From positions 124,001-188,000 of the forward strand of contig NZ_JAMOIM010000001.1 in assembly GCF_026130545.1 (NCBI RefSeq): a DNA stretch of 64,000 nt. Reading direction: 5' to 3'. A program made the position numbers and the translations under genes. The notes under the pieces are model-generated. The model was not told the DNA's origin. It ran no database searches and saw nothing but the letters and a program-made list of their open reading frames with translations. This document shows positions 35,063 through 45,035 of this stretch, one piece after another. Each line of letters starts with the position of its first letter. Position 1 is the stretch's first letter. Source of the DNA: Lichenifustis flavocetrariae (lineage in GTDB: Bacteria; Pseudomonadota; Alphaproteobacteria; Rhizobiales; Beijerinckiaceae).

Positions 35063-36499
35063 ATGAGCGCCATCGCGTTTCCGCTGCCTGAGGCGTCGAT
35101 CCTCGTGCGTCGTGACGCCATTCTGCGTGGCCTAGCCGAACTGGTGCCGCCCGAATGCCTCGTGACCTCGGAAGACGAACGCCGTGCCTTCGAGACCGAC
35201 GGGCTGACGGCCTATCGTCGCATGCCGCTGGCGGTCGCGCTGCCGCGCAACACCGAGGAAGTCTCCGCGATCCTGCGCTTTTGCCATGAGAACGGCGTGA
35301 AGGTCGTGCCGCGCGGGGCTGGAACCTCGCTTTGCGGTGGCGCGATCCCGCAGGAAGACGCGATCGTGCTCGGCATCGCGAAGATGAACCGCATTCTCGA
35401 AGTGGACTATGGCAACCGCATCGCGCGCGTTCAGGCCGGCGTCACCAATCTGGCCATCACGGGTGCCGTCTCGGCCGAGAATTTCTTCTATGCTCCCGAT
35501 CCGTCGTCGCAGCTCGCCTGCACCATCGCGGGCAATATCGCGATGAATTCGGGCGGCGCGCATTGCCTCAAATACGGAGTGACCACCAACAACGTGCTCG
35601 GTGTGCGCATGGTGATGATCGACGGCACGGTCGTGGATCTCGGGGGCGCGCATCTCGATTCAGGCGGGCTCGACCTGCTTGGCATCGTGGTCGGCTCCGA
35701 GGGACAGCTCGGCGTGGTCACCGAGGCGACGGTGCGCATTCTGCGTATGGCCGAGGGGGCGACGCCTGTGCTGTTCGGCTTCCCGAGCGTCGAGTCGGCT
35801 GGCGCCACCGTGGCGGCCATCATCGGGGCGGGGCTTATCCCGGTGGCCATCGAATACATGGACAAGCTCGCGATCGAGATCTGCGAGGCCTTCGCGCATG
35901 CCGGCTACCCGCTCGACGTCGAGGCGATGCTGATCATCGAAGTCGAGGGCTGTGAGGCGGAGATCCAAGCGCAGCTCGGACGCATCGTCGAGATCGCCAA
36001 GACGCATGGAGTCTCGGTCGTGAAGGAAAGCCGCTCCGCGATGGAGACCGCGGCGATCTGGAAGGGCCGCAAATCGGCCTTCGGGGCGACGGGCCGCATC
36101 GCCGACTACATCTGCATGGACGGGACCATCCCGACGGGCCGGCTGCCGGAGGTCTTGAAGCGCATCGACGAGCTCTGCGCCCAGCATGGGTTGCGGGCCG
36201 CCAATGTGTTCCATGCCGGCGACGGCAATCTGCATCCGCTCGTGCTCTACAACATCAACGATCCCGTCGAGCAGGAAAAGGCCGAGACGGTCGGCAACGA
36301 GATCCTGAAACTCTGTGTCGAGGTCGGCGGCTGCCTCACGGGCGAGCACGGCGTGGGTGTGGAAAAGCGCGACCTCATGACCTTCCAGTTCGATACTGTC
36401 GACCTCGACCAGCAGATGCGTCTTCGCGCCGCCTTCGACCCGGCTTGGCTGCTCAATCCCGCCAAGGTGTTCCCGCTTGAAGGTCGGATCGCCGCGTGA
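35063..36499 (+). CDS. glcD: Glycolate oxidase subunit GlcD (FAD-linked)
   Basis: A 478-residue flavoprotein subunit that oxidises glycolate (or D-lactate) to the keto acid. The N-terminal PCMH FAD-binding domain has VKVVPRGAGTSLCGGAIP, and the C-terminal FAD-oxidase domain carries HAGDGNLHPLVLYN and the terminal DPAWLLNPAKVFP. GGAGGT lies 7 bases before the ATG. It is followed by glcE with a 4-base GTGA overlap and then glcF, the complete three-subunit order. Electrons pass via the GlcF iron-sulfur clusters to the respiratory chain. Confidence 0.94.
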   Translation: MSAIAFPLPEASILVRRDAILRGLAELVPPECLVTSEDERRAFETDGLTAYRRMPLAVALPRNTEEVSAILRFCHENGVKVVPRGAGTSLCGGAIPQEDAIVLGIAKMNRILEVDYGNRIARVQAGVTNLAITGAVSAENFFYAPDPSSQLACTIAGNIAMNSGGAHCLKYGVTTNNVLGVRMVMIDGTVVDLGGAHLDSGGLDLLGIVVGSEGQLGVVTEATVRILRMAEGATPVLFGFPSVESAGATVAAIIGAGLIPVAIEYMDKLAIEICEAFAHAGYPLDVEAMLIIEVEGCEAEIQAQLGRIVEIAKTHGVSVVKESRSAMETAAIWKGRKSAFGATGRIADYICMDGTIPTGRLPEVLKRIDELCAQHGLRAANVFHAGDGNLHPLVLYNINDPVEQEKAETVGNEILKLCVEVGGCLTGEHGVGVEKRDLMTFQFDTVDLDQQMRLRAAFDPAWLLNPAKVFPLEGRIAA

Positions 36500-37683
36500 G
36501 CCCGCTCGGTCCCACCACCGAAGCCGAAGCCGCCGCTTTCATCTCCGAGGCGCGCCGGGCAGGGAAGCCCCTGGTGTTTCAGGGCGGCGGCACGCGGGCC
36601 GGGCTCGGGCGCCCGATCAATGCCGCGCAGGTGATGACGTCGCGTGGTCTCACCGGCATTACGCTGCACGAGCCGGCCGAGCTGGTGATTTCCGCGAGGG
36701 CCGGGACGCCGCTTGTGGAGGTCGAGGCCAAGCTCGCGGCGGCGGGCCAGGTGCTTCCCTTCGAACCCGTCGACCTGCGCCCGCTCTACGGCACCACGGG
36801 TGAACCCACGGTCGGCGGTATCGTGGCCGGCAACTGGTCGGGGCCGCGACGGGTCGCGGTTGGGGCCGCGCGCGATCACCTGATCGGCGTGCGCTTCGTG
36901 AACGGGCGCGGCGAGGCCGTCAAATCCGGCGGCCGGGTGATGAAAAACGTGACGGGCCTCGATCTTGTGAAGCTGCAATGTGGCGCGCATGGCACGCTCG
37001 GGTTCCTGACCGAGGTGACATTCAAGGTTCTGCCGAAGCCCGAGAGCACCGCGACGCTCGTCTATGGCGGTCTCGATGATCGGCGCGGCGTCGCGCTCCT
37101 CACGGATGCGCTGACATCTCCGTTCGAAGTTTCGGGCGCGGCGCATCTGCCGCCCGGCACCGGCGGGGCCGGCGCCCGCACCTTGGTGCGACTTGAGGGC
37201 TTTTCGCCCTCGGTCGATTATCGCTGCAACGCTCTCCAGAGCCTCCTGGCGGAGTTCGGGATGCCCGTTCGCCTCACCGGGCCAGACGCGCTGGAGCTCT
37301 GGACCGAGGTGCGCGATGCGCGCTTCCTGGCCGAGCCGCGCGAGCATGCGGTCTGGCGTCTGTCGACACCGCCCACGTCCGGACCCGGCCTTGTGGATCG
37401 CCTGCGCAACGAATTGGATTTCGTGCATTTCTACGATTGGGGCGGCGGGTTGATCTGGCTCTCCACGGCTGCGACGGGCGATGCGGGCGCCGCCGCGATC
37501 CGGCAGGCGCTCGGCCCCGACGGTGGCCATGCGACGCTGCTCCGGGCGCCGGATGGTCTTCGGGCCGCGACGCCTGTGTTCCAGCCGCTGGCGCCCGCTC
37601 TCCTGGCGCTGACCCGCCGTATCAAGGCGAGCTTCGACCCCGACGCGATCCTCAATCCTGGCCGCATGTACGCCGAAGCCTGA
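36496..37683 (+). CDS. glcE: Glycolate oxidase subunit GlcE (FAD-binding)
   Basis: A 395-residue second flavin-binding subunit. It has a PCMH-type FAD domain (PLVFQGGGTRAGLGRPI near residue 25, then TTGEPTVGGIVAGNWSGPRR) and an abbreviated oxidase C-terminus ending FDPDAILNPGRMY. The GTG start overlaps the glcD stop. It is required with GlcD and GlcF for glycolate oxidase activity in characterised systems. Confidence 0.93.
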   Translation: MSPLGPTTEAEAAAFISEARRAGKPLVFQGGGTRAGLGRPINAAQVMTSRGLTGITLHEPAELVISARAGTPLVEVEAKLAAAGQVLPFEPVDLRPLYGTTGEPTVGGIVAGNWSGPRRVAVGAARDHLIGVRFVNGRGEAVKSGGRVMKNVTGLDLVKLQCGAHGTLGFLTEVTFKVLPKPESTATLVYGGLDDRRGVALLTDALTSPFEVSGAAHLPPGTGGAGARTLVRLEGFSPSVDYRCNALQSLLAEFGMPVRLTGPDALELWTEVRDARFLAEPREHAVWRLSTPPTSGPGLVDRLRNELDFVHFYDWGGGLIWLSTAATGDAGAAAIRQALGPDGGHATLLRAPDGLRAATPVFQPLAPALLALTRRIKASFDPDAILNPGRMYAEA

Positions 37684-37719
37684 CCGGCCGCGTCCCCGTT
37701 TCAAGGTTCCCGCCTCCCG

Positions 37720-39078
37720 ATGCAGACCAATTTTGCCCTTGCCCAGCTGGCCGACCCGCATACGCGGGAATCCGAGAAGATCCTGCGATCCTGCGTCCAT
37801 TGCGGCTTCTGCACCGCGACCTGTCCGACCTATCTGCTGCTGGGTGATGAGCTCGATTCGCCGCGCGGCCGGATCTATCTCATCAAGGACATGCTCGAAG
37901 GCGCCAAGCCCGCGACGCCCGAGGTCGTGAAGCACGTCGACCGTTGCCTGTCGTGCCTCTCCTGCATGACGACGTGTCCGTCCGGCGTGCATTACATGCA
38001 CCTCGTCGACCACGCCCGCGCCTATATCGAACAGACCTACCGGCGTCCGCTATTCGACCGGGCCTTGCGCCGGCTGCTCGCGGCGGTGCTGCCCTACCGC
38101 AACCGCTTCCGGTTGGCGCTGCTCGCGGCGCGGATCGCCAAGCCCTTGATGCCGCTTGTGGCAACCCTTCCTGCAGTCGGGCCGCGCCTGTCCGCCATGC
38201 TTGATCTCGCGCCAGCCGGCATCCCGCCGCGCTCAGGCCAGGAACCGGGCCGGAAGCTTCTTCCTCTGCAGATGCAGGGCAAGCGTGGCCGCGTGGCCAT
38301 GCTGACCGGTTGCGCCCAGTCGGTTTTGAAACCCGCCATCAATGAGGCCGCGATCCGGCTTCTCAACCGGCGAGGGATCGAGGTGGTGCTTCCCAAAGGC
38401 GAAGGCTGCTGCGGCGCCCTCGTCCACCACTTGGGGCAGGAGGCCGCAGGTTTGGACTTCGCCCGCCGCAACATCGATGCCTGGATGCGCGAGGTGGATG
38501 GGTCCGGGCTCGACGCCATTCTGATCACGGCCTCGGGCTGCGGCACGACCGTCAAGGACTACGGTTTCATGCTGCGCGACGACCCCGCCTATGCGGCCAA
38601 GGCGAAGCGGATCTCGGCGATGGCCCAGGATGTGACGGAATATCTCGGCGGCCTCGAGCTTCCACCTGCGAGCAACCCCACAGGCCAGACGGTCGCGTAT
38701 CATTCAGCCTGCTCGATGCAGCACGGCCAGAAGATCACCGACCTTCCCAAACGTCTGCTGAAAGCCGCGGGCTTTGCGGTGAAAGACGTGCCGGAAGGCC
38801 ATATCTGCTGCGGCTCGGCCGGCACCTACAACATCCTCCAGCCCGAAATCGCCGGCCGTCTGCGCGACCGAAAGGTCGCCAATATCGAGCGCACGAAACC
38901 CGACCTCATCGCGGCCGGCAACATCGGTTGCATGACGCAGATCGGCAAGGGCACCACCATCCCGATCGTCCACACGGTCGAGCTGCTGGATTGGGCGTAT
39001 GGCGGGCCGAAGCCGGAGGGAATGCAGGGCATCGAGACCGTGGGATCGAACAGCGCGTCGCGCGCTTCGGCGCATTAG
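37720..39078 (+). CDS. glcF: Glycolate oxidase iron-sulfur subunit GlcF
   Basis: A 452-residue subunit with two [4Fe-4S] ferredoxin motifs, CVHCGFCTATCPT (about residues 28-40) and CLSCLSCMTTCPS (about 79-91), and two CCG domains (EGCCGALVHH and HICCGSAGTYNI) that bind a further cluster. It carries electrons from GlcD/E to the membrane quinone pool. It starts 36 bases after glcE. A convergent methyltransferase gene ends 106 bases downstream. Confidence 0.94.
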   Translation: MQTNFALAQLADPHTRESEKILRSCVHCGFCTATCPTYLLLGDELDSPRGRIYLIKDMLEGAKPATPEVVKHVDRCLSCLSCMTTCPSGVHYMHLVDHARAYIEQTYRRPLFDRALRRLLAAVLPYRNRFRLALLAARIAKPLMPLVATLPAVGPRLSAMLDLAPAGIPPRSGQEPGRKLLPLQMQGKRGRVAMLTGCAQSVLKPAINEAAIRLLNRRGIEVVLPKGEGCCGALVHHLGQEAAGLDFARRNIDAWMREVDGSGLDAILITASGCGTTVKDYGFMLRDDPAYAAKAKRISAMAQDVTEYLGGLELPPASNPTGQTVAYHSACSMQHGQKITDLPKRLLKAAGFAVKDVPEGHICCGSAGTYNILQPEIAGRLRDRKVANIERTKPDLIAAGNIGCMTQIGKGTTIPIVHTVELLDWAYGGPKPEGMQGIETVGSNSASRASAH

Positions 39079-39184
39079 CAATGTGGTTCACGCCCGTCGT
39101 CGCGTGCGAAATCACAGTTTGATGGACGTCCGGTCGCGGGGATAGCATCAACTGGAGAGCAACGCCCTTGGGATACACGATTGA

Positions 39185-39991
39185 TCAGCCTTTGCGAGCC
39201 GTCGCTTTGAAGAAGGTGTAGCAGAAGGTGCCACCGGGTTCCGCGGTCCGCTCTAACGCGGCGATCCCTTCGTCGAAACGGCCCGGTGTGATGAGATCTG
39301 CGGCGATTGCCGGTTCGCGGATGCTCGCGATCATGGCCGCGAATGTCCTTCGAATGAAACCTTCCGCCAGCCGTGGGCTATCCGCGTCGACATAGACGGG
39401 GCAGGGGGTCACACAAATATTGTCGAAACCTGCAGCCTCAATCAAGGGACGGAGCCTGCGTCCGATGCCGGCATCGCCACCAGCGCGCCGCTGTAACTCC
39501 ACCTGACAGTCGATCGCCTCGTGCGCCGCGGCATGGTCTGGATGAAAGAGCGCCGAGCCGTGATCGCCCTCGATCACTGTGACCGTGCCGCCAGGTTTGA
39601 GGACGCGCCTCACTTCGTTCAATGCTGCCGCCGGCTGGCAGAGGTGCTCCAACAGAAAGCACACGAAAGCATGGTCGAAGCTTTCGTCGGCGAATGGCAG
39701 CGCCATGACATCGGCCTGCTCGACGCGTGCGTTGGTTAATTTTTCCGCAGCCAAGCGTTGACGTGCCTGGGCCATGGACGCCTGGGATATTTCAACCGCG
39801 ACGATCTGCGCCCCAGGATTGTTGCGGGCCAACGGCACCGTCTGGGCTCCGATGCCACAACCCGCTTCGAGCACGACGCTGCCGTATGGGAAGATGATCC
39901 CGGCGTGCAGCCACTCCTCCAAGGCCCCGGCCTGATCCTCAAGGCGCCGGTGCTCGACCGCATCATAGCCATGAACATATTCGCGCCGCAT
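39185..39991 (-). CDS. Class I SAM-dependent methyltransferase
   Basis: A 268-residue methyltransferase with Rossmann motif I VLEAGCGIGAQT, motif II ADVMALPFADESFDHAF, and post-motif VLKPGGTVTVIEGDH, typical of UbiE/Methyltransf_11-type enzymes acting on small molecules. The start at 39991 has GGGAGG 9 bases upstream. An AraC-type regulator is encoded 71 bases upstream on the same strand and may control it. The substrate is not visible. Confidence 0.83.
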   Translation of the reverse strand: MRREYVHGYDAVEHRRLEDQAGALEEWLHAGIIFPYGSVVLEAGCGIGAQTVPLARNNPGAQIVAVEISQASMAQARQRLAAEKLTNARVEQADVMALPFADESFDHAFVCFLLEHLCQPAAALNEVRRVLKPGGTVTVIEGDHGSALFHPDHAAAHEAIDCQVELQRRAGGDAGIGRRLRPLIEAAGFDNICVTPCPVYVDADSPRLAEGFIRRTFAAMIASIREPAIAADLITPGRFDEGIAALERTAEPGGTFCYTFFKATARKG

Positions 39992-40062
39992 CGTTCGATC
40001 CTCCCTGCCTGTCACCAAACTGTGCGCAGGCCGGGCGCGGGTCTTGAACGAAATTGCAGGGC

Positions 40063-40857
40063 TCAGGCGAGTGCGGCGCGATAGCGGCCCGGCGTCACCC
40101 CGAACTGGCGAACGAAGGCACGCGTCATGTGGCTCTGGTCGGCGAACCCGCACCGCAACGCGACCTCCACGATCGCCAGACCTTCGGCCAGATATCGGCG
40201 CGCCAGCCGCACCCGTCGCTGCACGAGGTAGGCATGCGGCGTCACCCCGACGTCGCGCGTGAAACCGCGCACCAATTGGAACCGGCTGAGACCTTCGAGG
40301 GCCGCAAGCTCGGCGAGGGTTGTGACCCGCTGGGGTGCATCGTCGATGCGCTGACGTGCTTTGGTCACGGCCGGCAAAGGACCGTGCGGCGGCCTCGGCC
40401 GACTTCCGTATCGCCCCATGAGATGCGCGAGGCATCGGATCAACTCCTGCTCGACCGAAAACATATCGGGCACCGTCTCGATCAGCTGAGCGAATGCATG
40501 ATCGAACCGTGTGGAAAGCACGGGATCAGATAAGGCCGGCCGGGTGATTTCAGTCTTGTCGCCGATCTCGCGGTGGACGACGCCGGGGTCCAGGTAGAGA
40601 ATGCGCCAGCCACGCGGAAGGCCCTGGAGTGGACGTCCATCGTGGATTTCGCCGGGGTTCACCGTGATGATGTCTCCGGCGTCGGACTGTACGGCGCCGA
40701 TGCCGCTCCAGGATCGCTGGGCGCCGAAATCCATCACGCCGATGCCGAATCCGTCGTGGGCGTGCCTCGGAAAGACGTGATCGGTCAGCAATGTCATGGG
40801 CTCCACCCCACGCAACACCGATTTATGCTGCACGACGCGATGAATCCGACCGCTCAT
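40063..40857 (-). CDS. AraC-family transcriptional regulator
   Basis: A 264-residue regulator with an N-terminal cupin-type ligand-binding domain (VFPRHAHDGFGIGV, INPGEIHDG-like segment) and a C-terminal pair of helix-turn-helix motifs (LAALEGLSRFQLVRGF and VALRCGFADQSHMTRAFVRQFG). The closing FGVTPGRYR is the standard AraC end. The start at 40857 is chosen because the domain begins there; the frame extends upstream into the neighbouring gene. Its likely target is the methyltransferase gene downstream. Confidence 0.85.
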   Translation of the reverse strand: MSGRIHRVVQHKSVLRGVEPMTLLTDHVFPRHAHDGFGIGVMDFGAQRSWSGIGAVQSDAGDIITVNPGEIHDGRPLQGLPRGWRILYLDPGVVHREIGDKTEITRPALSDPVLSTRFDHAFAQLIETVPDMFSVEQELIRCLAHLMGRYGSRPRPPHGPLPAVTKARQRIDDAPQRVTTLAELAALEGLSRFQLVRGFTRDVGVTPHAYLVQRRVRLARRYLAEGLAIVEVALRCGFADQSHMTRAFVRQFGVTPGRYRAALA

Positions 40858-40873
40858 GCGCCGGTTTTCCCGA

Positions 40874-42172
40874 TCACCCCCGCGCCGCCTCGTCCGCCGC
40901 CAGCTTCCGCGCCAGCACCTTGTCGATGCGCCGGCCGTCGAGATCGACGACTTCGAACAGCCAACCGAAAGCTTCCACCGATTCTCCTGTCGCCGGCAGG
41001 TGTTCGAACTGGTCCACCACGAAGCCCGCAACCGTATGGTAGGTGCGTCGCTCGGGGAGGGTGATGTGGAAGCGCTCGGCCATTTCGTCGACCGGCATGG
41101 AGCCGGCCAGGAGCCAGGACCCGTCGCCGCGCTTCACCGCATCCGGCTCGTTCTCGCCCTCATCGGCCTTGAAGGCGCCCGCGATGGCGTCGAGCAGGTC
41201 GGCGGGTGTCACGAGCCCCTCGAAATGCCCGTATTCGTCATGCACCAGCACGATCGGGACAGGCGCGGTGCGCAGGACGTTCAGGACGTCGAGCGCCTGC
41301 AGGGTGTCCGGAATGACTGGCACCTCGCGGATGAAGTCCTTGAGCGCCCAGGGTTCGCCTGAGAGCAGCGCCGGCAGCAGTTCGCGCAGTTGCACCACGC
41401 CGACGACGTCGTCGATCACGCCCGACATCACCGGCAACCGCGAATGATGCGCCGCGACCAACCTTCTGACGATCTCTTCGTCGCTCAGCGTCGCGTCCAG
41501 CCACTCGACATCGGTGCGCGGCGTCATCACGGCGCGGGCCGAACGGTCGCCGAGGCGCAGCACGCCGGCGATCATCTGGTGCTCCGCGCCTTCGATCACG
41601 CCCGAAGTCGCGGCTTCCGTGACGAGCGTCTTGAGCTCCTCTTCGGTCACGGCCGAGGGCGGAGCCGAGGATTTACCGAGAGCCGCGAAGATCAGGCGTG
41701 TCGACACGTCCAGAATGACGGTGACCGGCGCCGTGATCCCGGCCAGGGCCCGCATGGTCGGCGCGACCGCGCAGGCGATCGGCTCCGGCTCGCGCAAGGC
41801 GAGCTGTTTCGGCACGAGTTCGCCGATCACGACCGACAGATAGGTGATGATCACCACCACGAGGCCATAGCCGAGCGGGTTGGCAATATTGGTGGAGAGG
41901 CCGCGATCTGCCAGCCAATGGCTCAGAATGTCGCCAAGGCCCGCCCCCGAATAGGCGCCCGCCAGAATGCCGATCAGCGTGATGCCGATCTGCACCGTGG
42001 ACAGGAATCGACCGGGCTCCTCGTGCAGTACCATCGCAGCCTGGGCGCCGCGACGCCCAGCATCGGCCATCACTCTGAGCCGGGCGCGGCGCGACGACAC
42101 GATGGCGAGTTCCGAGACCGCGAAAACGCCGTTGAGCAGGATCAGCACAAGGGCGATGAAAAGTTCGAGCAC
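40874..42172 (-). CDS. CNNM/CorC-HlyC family membrane protein (hemolysin-like)
   Basis: A 432-residue protein with an N-terminal CNNM transmembrane domain of about four helices (MLELFIALVLILLNGVFAVS, then SVVIGELVPKQLAL), two CBS domains (about 215-340, with VMTPRTDVEWLD) and a C-terminal CorC_HlyC FAD-like domain (DGSWLLAGSMPVDEM). The family is tied to magnesium/cobalt efflux and to acid or metal tolerance; the hemolysin name is historical. It lies 16 bases upstream of the AraC gene on the same strand. Confidence 0.9.
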   Translation of the reverse strand: MLELFIALVLILLNGVFAVSELAIVSSRRARLRVMADAGRRGAQAAMVLHEEPGRFLSTVQIGITLIGILAGAYSGAGLGDILSHWLADRGLSTNIANPLGYGLVVVIITYLSVVIGELVPKQLALREPEPIACAVAPTMRALAGITAPVTVILDVSTRLIFAALGKSSAPPSAVTEEELKTLVTEAATSGVIEGAEHQMIAGVLRLGDRSARAVMTPRTDVEWLDATLSDEEIVRRLVAAHHSRLPVMSGVIDDVVGVVQLRELLPALLSGEPWALKDFIREVPVIPDTLQALDVLNVLRTAPVPIVLVHDEYGHFEGLVTPADLLDAIAGAFKADEGENEPDAVKRGDGSWLLAGSMPVDEMAERFHITLPERRTYHTVAGFVVDQFEHLPATGESVEAFGWLFEVVDLDGRRIDKVLARKLAADEAARG

Positions 42173-42300
42173 GTGGGTCCGGTTGTCACGTCGCGCAACG
42201 GGCGCTTCCCTCGTCTGGCCGAGACAGGACAGGGGGACCGCGCCAACGTCGCAAACGAGTCGGGTCCTGCACTCCTCGTGCGGCCCGACAGGCTTTGTGT

Positions 42301-44634
42301 TTACCCGCCGCCAAACAGCTTGTCGAGCAGGGAGCGGTTATCCGCCTTGGCGGTCCCTCGCGGATCGGGGATGGGCTCGGGCGGCAGCAGGACGTCGGGG
42401 TCGGGTCGGCGTGTGGCTTGAGGCGGCGCAGGAGGCGGAGAAGCGGCCGGCACGATCGGCAGAAGAGCTCCGGCCTGCGCCGGCTTTGGCGCCGATGCGC
42501 CCCCGTTGAGCATGCTGGCGACCGCGCCGAGCAATGGGTCGGTGCTGGCCTCTGCCGCGGGCGCCGGCCGCCACAAACCGCCAATCAGCGGCGACGGTGC
42601 GGTCGTGCGAAGCGCCGCCGTCATGAAGCGGCTCCAGATCTCGACCGGCAGGGTTCCGCCGGAGGATTTCTTGGTGGGGGAACTATCGTCGTTCCCGAGC
42701 CAGATCCCAGCCGTCAGAGCGCTCGTGTAGCCGACGAACCACGCGTCGCGCCAATCCTGGCTCGTTCCGGTCTTGCCGGCGGCCTGCCAGCCGGGCAGGT
42801 CCGCCTTGCGGGCCGTACCGGTCAGCAGGGTCTCGCGCATCATGGCGTTCATCATGGCGACCGACGTTTTGTCGATGACGCGGCCGTAGCCGGTGCCCTT
42901 GCGCTGGTAGAGAAGCTGCCCGCTCGTGCGTTTGACGCTCATGATGATATGCGGCTGCACGCCCATGCCGCCGTTACTGAACGGCACATAGGCGGTCACG
43001 AGTTCCAGTGGAGATACTTCGGAGGTCCCGAGCGCGATCGAGGCATTCGGTTGCAGGTCGGACGTGATGCCCAGGCGGTGCGCTGTGGCGATGACGGCTT
43101 TCGGGCCGACTTCGACCCCCAACCGAACCGCCACCGTATTGAGCGACTGCGCCAGTCCCGTCGTCAGTGTGACAGGCCCGGCATATTGGCGGGAGTAATT
43201 CTCCGGTTGCCAGCCCTTCACGTTGACGGGCGCGTCGTCGCGGACGCTGTCGGGTGTGAGACCGCGTTCGAGGGCCGTGAGATACACGAAGGGCTTGAAG
43301 GCCGACCCCGGCTGACGTTTGGCCGCGACCGCCCGGTCGAATTGACTCTCCGCATAATTGCGTCCGCCGATCAGCACCTTGATGGCCCCGCTCGGATCGA
43401 GGGCGACGAGGGCGCCTTGGCTGACGCCGAATTTTGCCCCCTTGGCGTCGAGTGCGTCGGCCAGGGCGCGCTCGCCCGCCGCCTGCATCGCGGGATCGAC
43501 CGTGGTGGTGACCACGATATCCGTGTCGAAGGCCCCGACCGTGTCGTCGAGCGTGTCCATCACGTAATCGGCCACGTAGTTGACCGAGCCATCGCCCTTT
43601 TCGTGGGCCACGACGGCGGGTTTGACGAGAGCTTGGCGAGCGGCATCACGCGTGATGAAACCTTCGTCCGCCATGGCGTCGATCACCTGCGCGGCGCGCT
43701 CGGTCGCCCCTTGTGGATTGCGGTTCGGCGCGAGTTTCGTCGGGGCCTTCATGAGCCCGGCCAGAACGGCCGCCTCGGGCAAGGTCAGGTCTTTGGCGTT
43801 CTTGCCGTAGTAACGGTGCGCCGCCGCCTCGACCCCATAGGCGCCCGAGCCGAAGTAGACGCGGTTGAGATAGAGTTCGAGAATCTGGGTCTTGCTGTAC
43901 CGGTGCTCCAGCCACAGGGCCAGGATGGCTTCCTGCACCTTGCGGGAAAGCGTGCGCTCCTGGTTGAGGAACAGGTTCTTGGCCAATTGCTGGGTGAGCG
44001 TCGAGCCGCCCTGAACGGCGCCGCCCGATGCGTTGCGGACGATCGCGCGGAGGATGCCGACCGGATCGATGCCCCAATGCGAATAGAAGCGCCGGTCCTC
44101 GATCGCGATGAAGGCTTGCGGCACGTAAGGCGGCAAGTCGCGCAGCAGAACCGCCGCGCCGCCGGTGTCCCCGCGATTGGCCAGAAGGGTGCCGGTGCTG
44201 CCCATGATGGCGATATTCGGCGGGCGCTTGGGTATCGACAGTTGATCGATCGGCGGCAGGTCGCGGGCCTCGTAGACCACGAGGCCTCCGACGCCGGCCA
44301 CGCACCACAGGCCGAGCACCACGGCCCAGTAGCCGAGGCGAGACACGAGCGAGCGTCGGCGCCGGCGTGGTGCGCTCGTCGCGGCCGCGGATTTCTGCTT
44401 GCGCCCATTGCCCCGGCGCGTCACCGGGCCGACCACATCCGCCAGGGAAGGCGCCGCGTCAAAGCCCGGCTCCCGGCGCTCGTTCGCGATTCGGCGCGGC
44501 CGGTCGCCGGGAAGCAGCCTGTCATCCGAGGAGATCGCCACATCGTCCGGCGACCGCGTCGGCACGGAGATGCGGGGTTCGCGGCGTGCGCCATCCCCCG
44601 ACCTGCTCCCCTCATGCCCGCTGCCCTTGTCCAT
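42301..44634 (-). CDS. Class A penicillin-binding protein 1A
   Basis: A 777-residue bifunctional peptidoglycan synthase. A long charged cytoplasmic N-terminus (about 95 residues) precedes one membrane helix (LGYWAVVLGLWCVAGVGG). The GT51 glycosyltransferase domain has its catalytic Glu179 in AIEDRRFYSHWG. The transpeptidase domain has Ser444 in GSAFKPF, SLN in QSLNTVAVRLG and KTG in AGKTGTSQDW. A Pro/Ala-rich tail ends the protein. It polymerises glycan strands and crosslinks stem peptides in the periplasm. It stands as a single gene between hlyC-like and DUF1127 genes. Confidence 0.93.
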   Translation of the reverse strand: MDKGSGHEGSRSGDGARREPRISVPTRSPDDVAISSDDRLLPGDRPRRIANERREPGFDAAPSLADVVGPVTRRGNGRKQKSAAATSAPRRRRRSLVSRLGYWAVVLGLWCVAGVGGLVVYEARDLPPIDQLSIPKRPPNIAIMGSTGTLLANRGDTGGAAVLLRDLPPYVPQAFIAIEDRRFYSHWGIDPVGILRAIVRNASGGAVQGGSTLTQQLAKNLFLNQERTLSRKVQEAILALWLEHRYSKTQILELYLNRVYFGSGAYGVEAAAHRYYGKNAKDLTLPEAAVLAGLMKAPTKLAPNRNPQGATERAAQVIDAMADEGFITRDAARQALVKPAVVAHEKGDGSVNYVADYVMDTLDDTVGAFDTDIVVTTTVDPAMQAAGERALADALDAKGAKFGVSQGALVALDPSGAIKVLIGGRNYAESQFDRAVAAKRQPGSAFKPFVYLTALERGLTPDSVRDDAPVNVKGWQPENYSRQYAGPVTLTTGLAQSLNTVAVRLGVEVGPKAVIATAHRLGITSDLQPNASIALGTSEVSPLELVTAYVPFSNGGMGVQPHIIMSVKRTSGQLLYQRKGTGYGRVIDKTSVAMMNAMMRETLLTGTARKADLPGWQAAGKTGTSQDWRDAWFVGYTSALTAGIWLGNDDSSPTKKSSGGTLPVEIWSRFMTAALRTTAPSPLIGGLWRPAPAAEASTDPLLGAVASMLNGGASAPKPAQAGALLPIVPAASPPPAPPQATRRPDPDVLLPPEPIPDPRGTAKADNRSLLDKLFGGG

Positions 44635-44715
44635 GCTCCCCCGGCCTTCGACCGCTCGGGACCGACCTTCAGGCTAATGGCGGCGGATTAAGGGCCGATG
44701 AACTCTATGGGAGCC

Positions 44716-44934
44716 TCAGCGATGCGCTCCGCGGCCGAATCGCGTGACCTCTTCGATCTCGCTTCGCGACACGCCGATATCATGCAGCATCTCGTCGCTC
44801 AGGAGATGCATGGAATGGTTTGCCTTACGGAGGCGCCAGGCAAGGGCGAGCCTTCCCGCGAGAGCCCCGATGACATGGAAGGCACCACCCGCGGTGCGCG
44901 GACGGACACTTGTGGGAAAAGACAGAGTGGACAT
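44716..44934 (-). CDS. DUF1127 domain small protein
   Basis: A 72-residue basic protein ending in a DUF1127 domain (LAWRLRKANHSMHLLS, then LHDIGVSRSEIEEV). GAGGAATTC precedes the ATG at 44934; an upstream in-frame ATG at 44982 is less well supported. DUF1127 proteins in Alphaproteobacteria are small, arginine-rich and abundant, and have been linked to RNA turnover and to phosphate and carbon metabolism. It is divergent to a LysR regulator only 101 bases away, which may control it. Confidence 0.8.
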   Translation of the reverse strand: MSTLSFPTSVRPRTAGGAFHVIGALAGRLALAWRLRKANHSMHLLSDEMLHDIGVSRSEIEEVTRFGRGAHR

Positions 44935-45035
44935 GACAGAATTCCTCGTTCGATGTTCGGAAGATAAGGAGGCTCCTTGCATTATGAAAACGAATGTTCA
45001 TTATCTCTGACATAACGCGCCTTTATGAGAGCGGC

